From Bidens hawaiensis (lineage: Eukaryota; Streptophyta; Magnoliopsida; Asterales; Asteraceae), in NCBI GenBank assembly GCA_021521415.1, contig JAIQDT010007612.1, positions 1 to 64,000 on the forward strand: a stretch of DNA of 64,000 nucleotides, written 5' to 3'. The notes beneath the pieces were generated by a model that saw only the letters and a list, made by a program, of their open reading frames with translations, was not told where the DNA came from and ran no database searches. Positions within the stretch are counted from its first letter, which is position 1; each line of letters starts with the position of its first letter. A program made the translations under genes and the position numbers. This document shows positions 22,535 to 33,649 of this stretch, one piece after another.

Positions 22535-23591
22535 TGAAGAGGTAGGTCCCAGCAGAGCCCAGTTGGACCCGCAAGACTCACCTCAAAGAGGGACGTCTGC
22601 GCAGTTGAACCCGCAAGACTCACCTTCAACAGGGACGTCTGCGCAAAGGCTAAACTCGCAAGACTCACCTTGAAGAGACGTCTGCGCAGAAACCAACTGG
22701 ATCCGCAGGACCCACCATGCTCAGAGACGTGACGTCCTTACGCGCAGTACGCAACTGTTCCCGCAGGAAAAGCCTCCCAATGGTCGACGTACTCCGCCTG
22801 TTCCCGCAGCAACGGATACTAGCCATCAGGGAAGGCTACCCGCGCAGCAAGGCTACACGCACAAGGCACTTAACTCTTAAATAATTCAGTAATGTCACCT
22901 GAAGAAGGAGTGAGCAAGCCGGGAACACTCCCGCACAAAGCCGGGAACACTCCCGCACAAATGAGCCAGTCCGTACGATACTGGAGGATCTTTTGTACTG
23001 TACCTGACGAGGTATGGACAAAAGATCTGACCAATGATACGACAGCTCACTGACAACAGTATGACGAGCAGCACGCTCTTGTACTGTATGTCACTATCAG
23101 CCGCTGCCTACTCACCAACCTGTCGGAGGATGTGCATAGCCTGCAGTTGGTGGAACAGGAATAGTACACAGCCGGCCTGGTCACTATCTGCCGCTGCCTA
23201 CCCACCAACCACCAGCATGGCACGTGCGTAGCCCACAGTTGGCAGAACAGGAATACTATTCAGCCGGCTGTACCTGCTTGGAAACCTACCTTCGGCTATA
23301 AATACTCCAACACCTTGGAATGGTATGGACACATTACATTACCTTATCACATCTTATCTTTTCTAGCAATCTCTTAATATACACTTATATTCAAGAGCAA
23401 TCTAGTCTGATTCTCACGCCGGAGGGTGGTTACAAGGAGGTACCCCCCCCTTCTAAGTGACGAGCTCATGGTGTCTGTTTTGCAGGTCATCAGAAGAATA
23501 ACCATCTTTGCCGGACCTAACCCTCGTGGGAAACATCTATTTAACCCCCAGATTATCCGTGATCTGCCCGGGGTAAATTAGTGTTTCTTCA
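22535..23591 (+). repeat. 5' LTR of element C (1,057 bp)
   Basis: Starts TGAAGA, ends TTCTTCA, then the PBS. It contains about four diverged repeats with CGCAAGACTCACCTT and GACGTCTGCGCAG (22560-22700) and a duplicated block of about 90 bp with CCGCTGCCTAC (23090-23275). A TATA box TATAAATA is at 23297-23304. Confidence 0.9.
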
Positions 23592-23609
23592 TTGGCGCCA
23601 TCCGTGGGA
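23592..23609 (+). other. Primer binding site of element C
   Basis: TTGGCGCCATCCGTGGGA directly after the 5' LTR. The first 13 bases are identical to the PBS of element A. Confidence 0.75.
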
Positions 23610-23654
23610 CAAAGCTAGAACTAATTCATTCAGTTTTTTCAAACTTCTGGAAAG

Positions 23655-25481
23655 ATGGTTAAGGTTACTCCGTTGCCAAAGCCAGCGGGTGACCAAGAAA
23701 TCCCGGTAATCACAACCCCAGCTACTGGGAGGAACACCGGCGAGCACACAAATTTTACGAACACTACCCCGGTTACTCAAGCCGGGGCAAGTGCAGTAAA
23801 TTTTACGAACACTACCCCGGTTACCCGAGCCGGGGCAAGTGCAGTAAACAATCCTTCACTGGGATTCACCAATACCCAGTTGGAGAGACAACAGACGAGG
23901 CTCCCCCGAACACTCGATCAAGTTAAAGCGTGGGCCGAAGCACGTCAGAAGGAATTCTAAGCTGAGTTGGATGAACGCTTGCGTTCACTCCAACAGGCTG
24001 ACGAATTCGGAAGCACTCAACAGCTCAACATGAGCAATGAGTGCGAGTACTTGGACGATGATTCGGAGGAATCCGACACCGACGCAAACCCTCGCCATAG
24101 GGCGAAAGGGAAGCGTAAGGAAACGGACTTCCAACCGAGAAGGAATTTTGGAGAAACCTTCAAACCAAAAAACGCGGGTGGAAACCCACGTGACTTCTCT
24201 AAAACCTTCAGACCAACCGCTGCAAATGCGGGAACCTCCAAGTTTGCAAGGGACATTGCGGAAGCAATTGCCCCAAGAAGTGCCAAACAGATGTCCAACA
24301 TCGGCACATATGATGGTATATCCGACCCAGACGATCATTTGAACAGATTCATAGCGGGGGCAACCGTCAGCAACTGGACGGAACCCACGTGGTGTTATAT
24401 GTTCCAGATGACGCTGGTTGGAGCAGCTAGAGCGTGGTTCGACCGTCTACCGGTCCACCACATCTACGATTGGGCAGACTTCCAACAGAAGTTTAGCCAA
24501 CACTTCAGCCAACAAAGAAAGTATACCGAAGAGCAATGGACAATCCTTAATTGCATTCGAGAGGAAGATGAATCTTTGCTAGACTTCATCACTCGCTTCA
24601 ACTCAAAGAAGCTAAGTCTGGGTAATATTAGCGAAGATCTTGTTCGCGCTGCTTTCATCTAGAGCACAAAAGACCCAGAGCTCATCCGCACCTTAACGGG
24701 TAAAGATGGCATGCCATCCACATGGGATGCCATCATGACAGCAGCAAAACGCTTCGCGGAAACGGAAAAGCAACTGGGTAGAGATCTTCCCCAGAGCACA
24801 AACCTCTACACCCAGAAAACAAGAGAAAACAATGTCCTTACCGCCCGACTAAACAAAAAGAGGAAGCTAGGCATTTGGCAGTCAAGGGTAAACTTTGACA
24901 CCTCATCCGGCTCGCACCCTCGGTTAGGCGGAAAGGATAACATGCCGTCGTCAAACCGGAACTCCAGATGGACGCCACTCACCAAAAGCGTCACCGAGAT
25001 ATTCGACACCGAGAGACTCCCATGGCCAAAGGCTCCAATAATCCGAGAGCGTCACAACGCTGATCAGAGCAAATTCTGTGACTTCCACAAGACAAGAGGC
25101 CACAACACCGAGGAATGCGTAGACTTGAAGGACATCGTCGAAGCATTTGTCAGAGATGGGACGCATCGTGGCGTAATGAACGCTGAGCAGGCTAATGCGT
25201 GTAGAACCCCAGTTGGGGAAAACACGAATAAAACTGCAGCTTTAATGTCGGAGACTACATACTGCGTAAACAACGAGATTCCGAACCAAGTGCATATCGG
25301 CTCGAAAGGCTCGATGACACTCCCAAGAACATGGAAGGGAGCTCAATTACACAGTCTGCATGTAGATCAATTCCAAACTTGTAAAAGAAAAGGCCCAGAG
25401 CCACTTCTAATGGAAATGATTCTCCTTATCACATTGACGCTGATGGTCTTACATTTATACTTAATGAACTTTCCACACTGA
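23655..25481 (+). pseudogene. gag: Gag of element C with two in-frame stops
   Basis: One frame from ATG 23655 to 25481 is interrupted by TAA (about 23958) and TAG (about 24660); the latter stands where element A has a CAG codon. A repeated segment (NFTNTTPVT..AGASAV) occurs twice near the N-terminus. The capsid region shows GTYDGISDPDDHLNRFIAGA and ARAWFDRLPVHHIYDW. The zinc knuckle is C-X2-H-X4-H-X4-C (CDFHKTRGHNTEEC). No protease follows. It could be expressed only if a functional copy elsewhere supplies the protein. Confidence 0.85.
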
Positions 25482-26140
25482 TATGCCGGTCTTCACCGCA
25501 TACATAAGTGGGAAAACAAGTCGTTGCATGTGGAAGGCGGCAAAACCCGCATAAACACAAAACGACAAATTTTTAAAGAAAATATAAGGAAAGCCTTCAC
25601 GCAGGTCAGTCATAGGTAAAGTTTGATCATCCTACTAAATGAAAGTGCCGGTCCTAACCGCACAAATCATGATAGAGGACACCGAACTAACCTATTGACA
25701 ACCGCGCGTCGAACGGTTAATTTATTCAAAACACTGATATGCCGGTTTTCACCGCATAAATAAGTGTGAAGAAATCGTTGCGTGTGGAAGGCGGCAAAAC
25801 CCGCATAAACACAAAAAACGGCAAACCTTCACGCAGGTCAGTCATAGGTGAAGTTCGGTCATCCCACTAAATGAAAGTGCCGGGCCTAACCGCACAAATC
25901 ATGATAGAGGAAACTGAACTTTAACCTATTGACAACCGCGCGTCGAACGGTTAACTTATTCAGAACACTTAGAAAATATCTTCAAGGAAAAAATGAGGAA
26001 AACCTCCACGCAGGTCAGATATAGGTAAAGTTTAGCCATCCTACTAAGTGCAAGTGACGGTCTTACCCGCACAATCACGAAAGAGGAAGCAAAACTTTAA
26101 CCTATTATCTGCCACGTTGATAGGTTAACTTATTCAAAGT
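25470..26140 (+). repeat. Tandem repeats after gag in element C
   Basis: Units of about 235-260 bp starting near CACTGATATGCCGGT repeat nearly three times (about 25477, 25732, then a shorter third copy from about 25966). Each unit contains CACGCAGGTCAG and CAACCGCGCGTCGAACGGTT or variants. They fill the place where pol would normally be. No gene is seen up to 26317. Confidence 0.75.
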
Positions 26141-26317
26141 ACTTAAGAAATTGCTAAGTTAAACTAAAGTATGCACAAGCGAATCATATATTGTTTATGC
26201 GGCAAAACAAGTGCCAAATTAAACTATAATATGCATGAGCAAGTCGTATAACGTTTAAAAAGCAAGAGTGACGGTCCTACCCGCACAAAAGATTTACATT
26301 CCATAAAAATTCAAGTA

Positions 26318-29300
26318 TTACAAGAATGGCCGGGTATCTACCCGCCTACAAGAGTGTAAATCTATACAAAAACATAAACCTATCCTAACAGTGGGAAGGG
26401 ATGCACCATCAGTTGGCTGTGGCGGTTCAAGGAAGGTCTTGAGAATGGTTAACCCAGCAGCAGCAACTTCGTTCACCTTCTCCACCACTGGATGCGGGAA
26501 GGCAGCATACTGGTTCACTGCTTGGTCATAAGCAGCTTCAGTATCCACATCATATAAAGGGAAGTTGGAAGGCGGGATGCCATTCTCAACGAACCCTAGA
26601 CCAAGCAGGAAGCCAGCCTTTTCCCCATCCTCATGAGAAGCGTTGAGGGCTGCGCTCATGGCATCATCATATGATGTATCCGTGAAGACCCGATGCACAA
26701 CCTACAAAACAAAAATACAAGTATCAAAACCTTTTCTAAGTATAAAGAAAAGCGTGAAGACATTATGAAGCTAAGCTTACTTGCGACAACGCTTCTCGTA
26801 GAAGCCATTCCTTGGTAACCAGAGCCTCCTGGAGGGCAGCTTCAGCTTGGTTACGGGCGCGTTCGGCTTCACTTTTGTTAAGGTTGGCAAGCAACACTTC
26901 CTTAGCAGCAGCCTCTTCAACGCCCTTTAGCTTACGCTCAGTATGGTCAAGCATACCCCTCTGGTCCAAGATTTCTTGAAGCTTCTTGGCGTCTTTCATA
27001 GCCAAGGCGTCATGAGCCTGCTGGAGTCTCTCTAATTTGGCTTTGAGCTCCTCATTCTCGGTGCCCAGAGGCTCAGCAACAGCTTCAGCCCTGGTGGCCC
27101 TCTCAGTTGCGTTCCGAGCGGTTTCCTTAGCCAACCGAAGCTGTTCGTTAACAGCTTGGGCAGCCTTGGAACGGGCCTCGAGACTTGCCTGAACTTCAAC
27201 CTCAAGGGCCTTGAAGGCCTTCTCCTTCTCCGCAGCAACGGCGGAGAGCCTCCTGTTCTCCTCCCGGACAGCCCGCGCCTGAGCTACTTCTTGGATACGA
27301 GCTGCTTTTAACTTGTCGTTTTCACGACAAAGCAGCTCGACGCGCGGCTGCATCCGGGCGAGGAGAATTCGAAGCTCGTTTGTCAGCCTACCCTCCTGGT
27401 AGCTTGACATAGCTTCTCCCAGTGCACCACTGGGGGCGGCGTGGCGCGCCCACTCGACGCAGTCCACAGCCGTCCGAAGGGTGGTTCCCCGGCGGATGTT
27501 CCACCGCGGAACAAACACCTCATTCGAATCCGACACTGCAAAAACAAAAAGCAGTTAGGAAAAGATGATAAAAAAAAACATAACAGGCCAAAATAACCCT
27601 ACGCACCTGTAGGGTCGACGACAGGCCTGTAGCCGCCAAACCCATCACCCGAACCTAACGGATATCCATCCAAGAGGTCAGGCAGATGGGAAGGAGGCAG
27701 AGATTGGCTAGACGCCCCAACCCCAAACATACCTGCTGAACCGGCCGGGGGCGAGGTGGTCGCCGGTGCCGGAGGCGCGGTTGAAGGCGCCGTCGTAGGA
27801 ACCAACAGAGGTGAACTCACAACCGTGGTCGCCGCTGCGGAAGAGCCCGCGGAAAAACTCACCGCCGGCTCAGTGAAGGAATCAGTGAATATGGCACTGA
27901 CAGCCGGCGGAGACGACGTCACAGTTGGAACAGTTGCCTCAACCGAGTGAGCAACTGAACCAACACGTGAAGCAGGCGCAGCCGCCTGGGTCATCGCCTC
28001 GGGTAGGTTGACCAAACCTACCGTCATGGGTCCAGAAGTTCTCCTCCCCGCTCCACCCTGGAATGCGGTTGCATCCACGCCTGCATGAAGACAACATATT
28101 TAAATATAATGGCGGAAAGATATGAAGTTAAAGTTAAAGTTTACACTTACGAGTCCTCTTGAGCTTGAAGGTGCGAATAGGCGGGGACGAACCCGATGGA
28201 GCCGGCCTCTTCACGCCAGTCACCGTCGTTGTACTAGGCTGCCCGGAGGTGACAGCTGTCTCAACCTCCGGAACAGTGGTCTCATCACCACCAGGGTTCC
28301 CCGCCACCTCTTCACTCTCGGTCTCCGACTCTGACCGATTCCCCTGATCGGCGGTGGAGGCAACCTTCGCCTTGCCCTTCCCGCCGGCAGCCTTCTTCTT
28401 CCTCGCCAAGAAAGGACCATCTGCGGATTCCTCATCAGAAGATGACAAAATTAGAGGAATTCCCGCAGAGGTTTGAGCATTGAGAGGGCGAGGGTCAAAA
28501 AGTTCTTTACCTGGCCGCCTAGCGCTCAGGATCTCGTGGCCTGACGGGTAGACCTCCACGAACCGATCCGCCATTTGCTCAAGGATGGGCAACTCGTTCT
28601 CATCTAGAGCACGAGTACCCATCCGAGCAGGACCATCACTCTCCCGCGGCTGCTGGAGAGACTGCAAGTCGTTTCCCTCTGAAAACAAAAAGAAAAAACG
28701 GTTACAATAAAAACCCTAAATTAACGGATAATATGAAGCATACCGTAAGGGACAGAGTTCAAACCGTATTCGAGGACGATGGGAATCTGTGACGCCTCCT
28801 TCCACACCCGGCTCATCCCGAGCATCACCATCCCGGACTCCGCAAAGCGGTAAACCGGAGACTGGATCCGGGAAACCTTGGAGAACCATTCCGCCTCCTG
28901 GTAGTTGGAGGCGTGAAGGTTCGGGAGAGCTCTCCCGTTCTTGAACGTCATCGCTATGGGGACGACGCGAGCGGAGATATAGAAGAACTCCCGCTTCCAA
29001 GATCGAAGACTGCGCTCGGTAGCGCAGATCTTCAAACCCTTGATCCGATTGACCAAGGTATACCACCCCTGGATGCACCTCCAGGAATAGAAGGTCATCA
29101 GGCGGTCAACATGGGGCTCCACACCCAGAATGAGACACACCCACTCGAAATGGCGGATCTTGGCGATCGCCATTGGGTGTACCTCAGTCAGATGCACACC
29201 GTGTCTCTCCAGAACACGGTATACAAACTTCGTCAATGGGAACCTGAGATTCCCATAGACGAAGAATGCAGCGTACACCCCTATCTTGCCCTTGGGGGCA

Positions 29301-29506
29301 TCGTACACCGTCTGATGAGGTGCAGGAAACTCAGGCTCGAAAGGCTCGAGCATGAACTTCCTGACCACGTACTGATAAAGGTCGACCGGAAGAGCACACT
29401 GGCACTCGCCAGCAGTACTCTTGTCATCCTTGTCCGACGTGGACGACGGATTCTCGAGGTATACATCGGACTCCTCGACAGTAACCTCAGGATCATGAGA
29501 AGACAT
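26318..29506 (-). CDS. Intact antisense spliced gene of element C (5 exons, 967 aa)
   Basis: Minus-strand exons: 29506-28744, 28678-28151, 28080-27607, 27535-26781, 26701-26318. All introns are GT..AG and 65-79 bp long. The exons sum to 2,904 nt, an uninterrupted frame of 967 codons plus stop. Exon 1 (residues 1-254) is the gypsy-type transposon-like domain (VYAAFFVYGNLRFPLTKFVY; REFFYISARVVPIAMTFKNG). Exon 2 has acidic clusters and a basic stretch (ARKKKAAGGKGKAK) that could be a nuclear signal. Exon 3 is Ser/Thr/Ala/Pro-rich. Exon 4 begins VSDSNEVFVPRWNIRRGTT and forms a coiled coil to about residue 840. Exon 5 is an unrecognised globular-looking tail. Its layout matches the genes in A and B with two introns fewer. 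Function unknown; it is the only complete gene of this element. Confidence 0.8.
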
Positions 29507-30070
29507 GTTTGGGATGTAAACAAAAACGATTTCAGGAGAATGCTCGACAGAAAAGTTAGAGTATTCGCCGGAAATCGTTTAGAAGAAGAAGAGAGGTGAA
29601 ACTGTGAGTTGAGATGCAACCTCTCCTCCCTTTATATACTCATCGCAATGAATGCGATGAATTTAATGCGGAAGAGAGAGGAAAACGCTGGTGCAATGAA
29701 ACTATGACACGTGGAAAAAGCAAGCTGGCAACAGCTGTTGACAGGACGCGTGCCGTGAACTTCGCGGCCACGCGCCCAAAAACTCGCGCCCACGCGCCTG
29801 AAAAAGCGTCTGGAATGACCATATACTGTCACGTCGTCATAACTTCCTGCACGTCCTGACACTGTCAGAAGAAACCGTCGGACGACGTTTCAACAGTTTG
29901 GACTGTTCTTATCCTTTCACCAACTCTTCGAATTTCAAAAAGATTCAAAAGTAAGCGGGACTATACCCCTTACCTTGGCAACCAAGTAACTATAAGACAG
30001 GTGCGAGTACAGTGTTAAGGCAAAACCCTTCACATACTTAGCACCTGCAGGGAATTGAAGCCAAGAATAC
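29507..30070 (-). promoter_or_regulatory. Promoter region of the antisense gene in C
   Basis: On the minus strand a TATA box (TATATAAA, + strand 29631-29638) lies about 125 bp before the ATG at 29506. Further upstream are a G-box-like site (GACACGTGG, about 29706) and several GCGC-rich motifs. From about 29900 to 30070 no other signal was seen except the remains of the 3' LTR junction (TGAAG at 30056). Confidence 0.6.
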
Positions 30071-30445
30071 CATGGCACGTGCGTAGCCCACAGTTGGCAG
30101 AACAGGAATACTATTCAGCCGGCTGTACCTGCTTGGAAACCTACATTCGGCTATAAATACTCCAACACCTTGGAATGGTATGGACACATTACATTACCTT
30201 ATCACATCTTATCTTTTCTAGCAATCTCTTAATATACACTTATATTCAAGAGCAATCTAGTCTGATTCTCACGCCGGAGGGTGGTCACAAGGAGGTACCC
30301 CCCCTTCTAAGTGACGAGCTCACGTTGTCTGTTTTGCAGGTCATCAGAAGAATAACCATCTTTGCCGGACCTAACCCTCGTGGGAAACATCTATTTAACC
30401 CCCAGATTATCCGTGATCTGCCCGGGGTAAATTAGTGTTTCTTCA
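30071..30445 (+). repeat. Truncated 3' LTR of element C
   Basis: 375 bp matching the last 376 bp of the 5' LTR (from CATGGCACGTGCG) with only a few differences. The first two thirds are missing. A TGAAG at 30056-30060 may be the original LTR start, leaving an internal deletion of about 670 bp. Confidence 0.85.
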
Positions 30446-30450
30446 GGGCC

Positions 30451-31640
30451 ATTCCTAACTCTTCTACAAATCCTGTACGTGTGTATATAGTTAATCTATA
30501 AAATGCATCCCAACTGATATTCTCAATATTAATGACTTCATCACTGTCATCCTAATAACCAAACACAAACATAGACCGAAACACATGAGCAAACATACAT
30601 TTTTAGCATAAATCTTTTTACCTTCAACTAGGAAGGTCACATAAGTAAATGTCGAGCTATTCGTATAGTTCTCACTCAAATGTACACGGTCTGGGGTAGG
30701 TTTTCAATCAAACTACACAACGCTGCACAACCATTTCCTCGAACTTTTAATATAATGATCTTAAATGCTCCAAAAGTATATCTATATATTCCATTGTTAT
30801 GAACAAAAACTTTTTTATGGTTATCAGCCGAACATAAGTAGGCCAGAGCCAATGCAATTTGTTGTTGAACGTTTTTAATAGACGTTTCCATCATCAAGTG
30901 TGACATACAGTTCATCACCGTTTCAACACCAATCTTTGAATTCTATCTAACGCACAACTTTGAGTTGGCTCAGGAACGAAATCATGATCGACCTAGTAGC
31001 TTTTGAATGCCATCGCCACCGATTGTATTAGTAATGACTTCCTCACTTAGTGTGAGACCATGCAAATTAACAAATGTTCCATTGTATTGTAGAGTGTTGA
31101 TACTCGAATCAAGTAGCTCTTGTATTGGAAGAATTCCACTGGCACGGGCCATCCCAACTTGGTTGTGAGTATCAGGATCATTAGCCAGCTTCCCTAATTC
31201 ATAGGATGGTGGTTCTTTTAGATGATCGTCAAATAACTTCAACATCTCAAGCAGTGGGCCATTAGCACCCCTTTGGACGATGTGTGCCTTGCAGCCTGCA
31301 TTTGATGCATCAAATCGTCCAACAAGCATTGCCGCTTCTATTTTGTGAATGGCGATGTGGAGCTAAGTAGTTCAATTATAGGATGCAACACAAGGCCCCT
31401 GCTGCAGCCCAGAGCACTTTCACGTCCCTTGATTTTAATATGTTCACAAGGAGAGGAATGGTGCCATCATTTCAAACAAAGGATTTGAAAAGGAATTTTC
31501 ATGAGCAATAGTACGTGTTGAGCTGCTCTAGTTATCAAACGGTTGGCTTTTGGGTTATCTTGGTTATGCCTCCTAAGCCTAGCAACAAGATACCTTATCG
31601 GTCCAGAATCAACTATGAGTTGGTGAAACTTGGGCTCGTG
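30451..31640 (-). pseudogene. ARM-BTB (ABAP1-like) pseudogene, main part
   Basis: Minus-strand frames show armadillo repeats and then the start of a BTB domain: PKFHQLIVDSG, LVGRFDASNAGCKAHIVQRG, ANDPDTHNQVGMARASGILP, VQQQIALALAYLCSADNHKK and VTFLVEGKKIYAKNVCLL. The order and content match the plant ARMADILLO-BTB protein ABAP1, an adaptor linked to cell-cycle control. Frames shift and stops are frequent, and one ARM segment is deleted near 31380-31420. No introns separate the segments, although ABAP1 genes have many, so a processed pseudogene is likely. The BTB domain is cut by element C at 30450. Confidence 0.75.
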
Positions 31641-32074
31641 GACTCGATACTAAAATCGTAGGATTCTGTATTCTAATAAAACTAACTTAAGGATCGCTGT
31701 TTTTAGCAGGGATGAAAATCGGTACCAAATACCGAAAAAATACCGCTACCTATACCGAAAATACTGAATTTCAAAAAAAATGGATACCGAATACTATACC
31801 ATATGTATCGGTCCGATGCCGGTGGTATCTGAGAAAAGATCTCATCCCTGGTTCTTTGTATATCGTATAAGATGTGTGAAAATGAGGTCTTGAGCCTTAA
31901 AAGGAAATTGGTGTTATAGTACTAATTTAGAGACTTTCATGTCTTAAGGTTGGCTTAGTGGTAGATTGGCCATGAACCTCAAAAGGTTGATATAAATGAC
32001 AGATGAATAAAGTTATGTTAGATTGGGATATTGACGAATTTCATGGAAATATGTTTATTATGAAGGGTGAAAAA

Positions 32075-32078
<4 letters not shown>
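31641..32078. other. Intergenic DNA with a small hAT-like MITE
   Basis: No gene seen. It contains the MITE listed at 31707-31850. The rest is AT-rich. Confidence 0.5.
31707..31850. mobile_element. Ac/Ds-like (hAT) MITE, 144 bp
   Basis: Ends are CAGGGATGA and its complement TCATCCCTG. Subterminal CGGTA/TACCG motifs are frequent, as in Ac/Ds elements. Flanking 8-bp sequences (GTTTTTAG and GTTCTTTG) agree at six of eight positions, which fits an aged hAT duplication. Confidence 0.7.
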
Positions 32079-32116
<38 letters not shown>

Positions 32117-32460
32117 AAAGGATATATTTTGAGAACTTGATGAGTTTTAAGAACTTTAAAAATTTCATTTTAGACCACACATTTAATTAAATGAGTTTGA
32201 ATATGTGGCTGAGATTAAATTTGATTTAAAAATGAATCAGGAGAGAGAATAAGTATTTTTGATAATTACACAAGTTTAAACTTTAGTTACACATGTGTAA
32301 AAAGTCGATTCGATGTGTAAAAGATTAAGGTAATTTTTTGTATATTACTTACACTTACGTATTACACATGTGTAAAAAAATTCAAAAAAAAAAAAAACTG
32401 TTACGTTGAGTTCTTTCGAGTTCTTAAAGCTCAAAGTGGTTCTCAAAAGAAATCAATCAT
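32079..32460. mobile_element. Inverted-repeat element anchored in (AT)n
   Basis: An (AT)n run (to 32113) is followed by AGGGAAAGGATATATTTTGA and GAACT. Near 32450 the complement (GTTCTCAAAAG) appears before another (AT)n run. The inverted ends share TTTTGAGAAC. No coding. Confidence 0.5.
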
Positions 32461-32508
32461 ATATATATATGTATGATTTAATTTTAGAAACTTATGGTGG
32501 AGTGAGCA

Positions 32509-33263
32509 TTCTAATATATGCCCTAATGGCACATGTAACAATCATTTATTATATTGATTATTTTTATTGAAACTATCATTTCATATTAATTTTTTAATGT
32601 TTACCATATTTACCCTTTTATTATTCTCTTCTAAATCTTCTCTTAATTTATGACTACTAATTATTATTTTTTAATTTCCTCTAAAATAGTCCTTAATCGT
32701 ACTAATTAAAAATTTTAAATGTCCTCTTCCTTCATTTTTTCTTGTTTACAAACCTCCTTTTTTGAACAAAATACTCATTCTTTCTATCCTAACTTTGATA
32801 AAAAAAAAGCGTCTTCTGCACTTAGAAAACATTGACCAACGAATGATACCTCACAAATTGTTTTCTAGTTTTCACTTTGTTTTTCAATAGCATCTTCTTC
32901 AACACGAAACTCATTCATATCCAAAAGAATGTATCCATCCATTTGCAAAATAATAGTAATGCTTTATATCATTAATCTTAAAAAAAATAGATAGAAATGT
33001 AATAAAAGTGATTGTTTAATAGTGAATAATTATAGAAAAATTGCGGGAAATTAGAAGTGATTAAAGAGTAATTTTAGAGGGAATAAAATTTTTTTAATTA
33101 GTAGTCATGAATGAAGGGAAGATTTAGGAGAGAATAATAGAAGGGTAAATATAGTAAATGTTGAAAGATTAATGTAATTAATGTGAAATGATATTTCAAT
33201 AAAAATATTTAATATAAGACTCTATAAATACTTGTTACATGTGTCTTAGGACATATATTAGAA
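32509..33263. mobile_element. Long-inverted-repeat MITE, 755 bp
   Basis: Both ends begin TTCTAATATATG. About 190 bp at each end are inverted copies of each other with scattered differences (shared CACATGTAACAA, TATTTACCCTT, TTATTCTCT, GACTACTAATTA). The middle (about 32700-33060) is not coding. The long terminal inverted repeats suggest a Mutator-like or foldback derivative. No clear target duplication was seen. Confidence 0.75.
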
Positions 33264-33424
33264 AATCCCTGGTATGTAATAAGAGTATTAACGTTAATTA
33301 ATTTACTTTTTGTAAAATATTACGTAATTGAGAAACATAACTTTAATTCATCAAGAATCAAGAAAAATACATTGAACTAATCCTGCTGGATCATTTCTAA
33401 AGATCTAAGTTTTGTTCAAGAGCC

Positions 33425-33605
33425 GCTTAGGCTTTGGCCAAGTGGTTAGAGGTGTTACCTCTGTTGGTGGTAATCCATGTTCAATACTTGGGGAAGGTGA
33501 ATACTATAATTATAACTATAGTATAAAAGAGGAGTTTGGCATTTAGCATGCTACCTTGCGCTAGGCACGTGCACATCTGCTAGGTTTTCCATGAATATAT
33601 CTTTT
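33425..33605 (+). repeat. tRNA-derived SINE-like sequence
   Basis: GGCCAAGTGGTTAGAGG resembles a polymerase III A box and TGTTCAATACTTGG a weak B box 35-40 bp later. A non-tRNA-like body ends in a T-rich stretch near 33600. It is not a functional tRNA: a consistent acceptor stem is missing. Confidence 0.5.
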
Positions 33606-33649
33606 TTCCTTTTATCTCTGTAAAATCAATTTTGCTTTAATCCATTTGA

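Larger units (their letters stand above)
22535..30445 (+). mobile_element. Element C: non-autonomous Tat-type element (gag plus antisense gene, no pol)
   Basis: The element starts TGAAGAGG and ends TTCTTCA, flanked by GGGCC duplications (22530-22534 and 30446-30450). Order: 5' LTR, PBS, gag with two stops, tandem repeats, antisense gene on the minus strand, remnant of the 3' LTR. No protease, RT, RNase H or integrase is present. This corresponds to the TR-GAG type, with the addition of a complete antisense gene. It sits inside an ARM-BTB pseudogene. Confidence 0.9.

Noticed and set aside
23034..23231. Small + strand frame in the 5' LTR of C
   Set aside because: Lies fully inside the LTR repeats. 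No conservation in frame between the two duplicated LTR blocks.
28913..29599. 228-codon + strand frame opposite exon 1 of the antisense gene in C
   Set aside because: The minus-strand frame is shared with A and B and has splice sites; the + frame has no relative in them.
31925..31990. tRNA-like sequence (TGGCTTAGTGGTAGA)
   Set aside because: The A box is plausible, but no B box or stem pairing was found at the right distance.
33425..33500. Functional tRNA gene
   Set aside because: Box-like motifs are present, but acceptor and anticodon stems do not pair.
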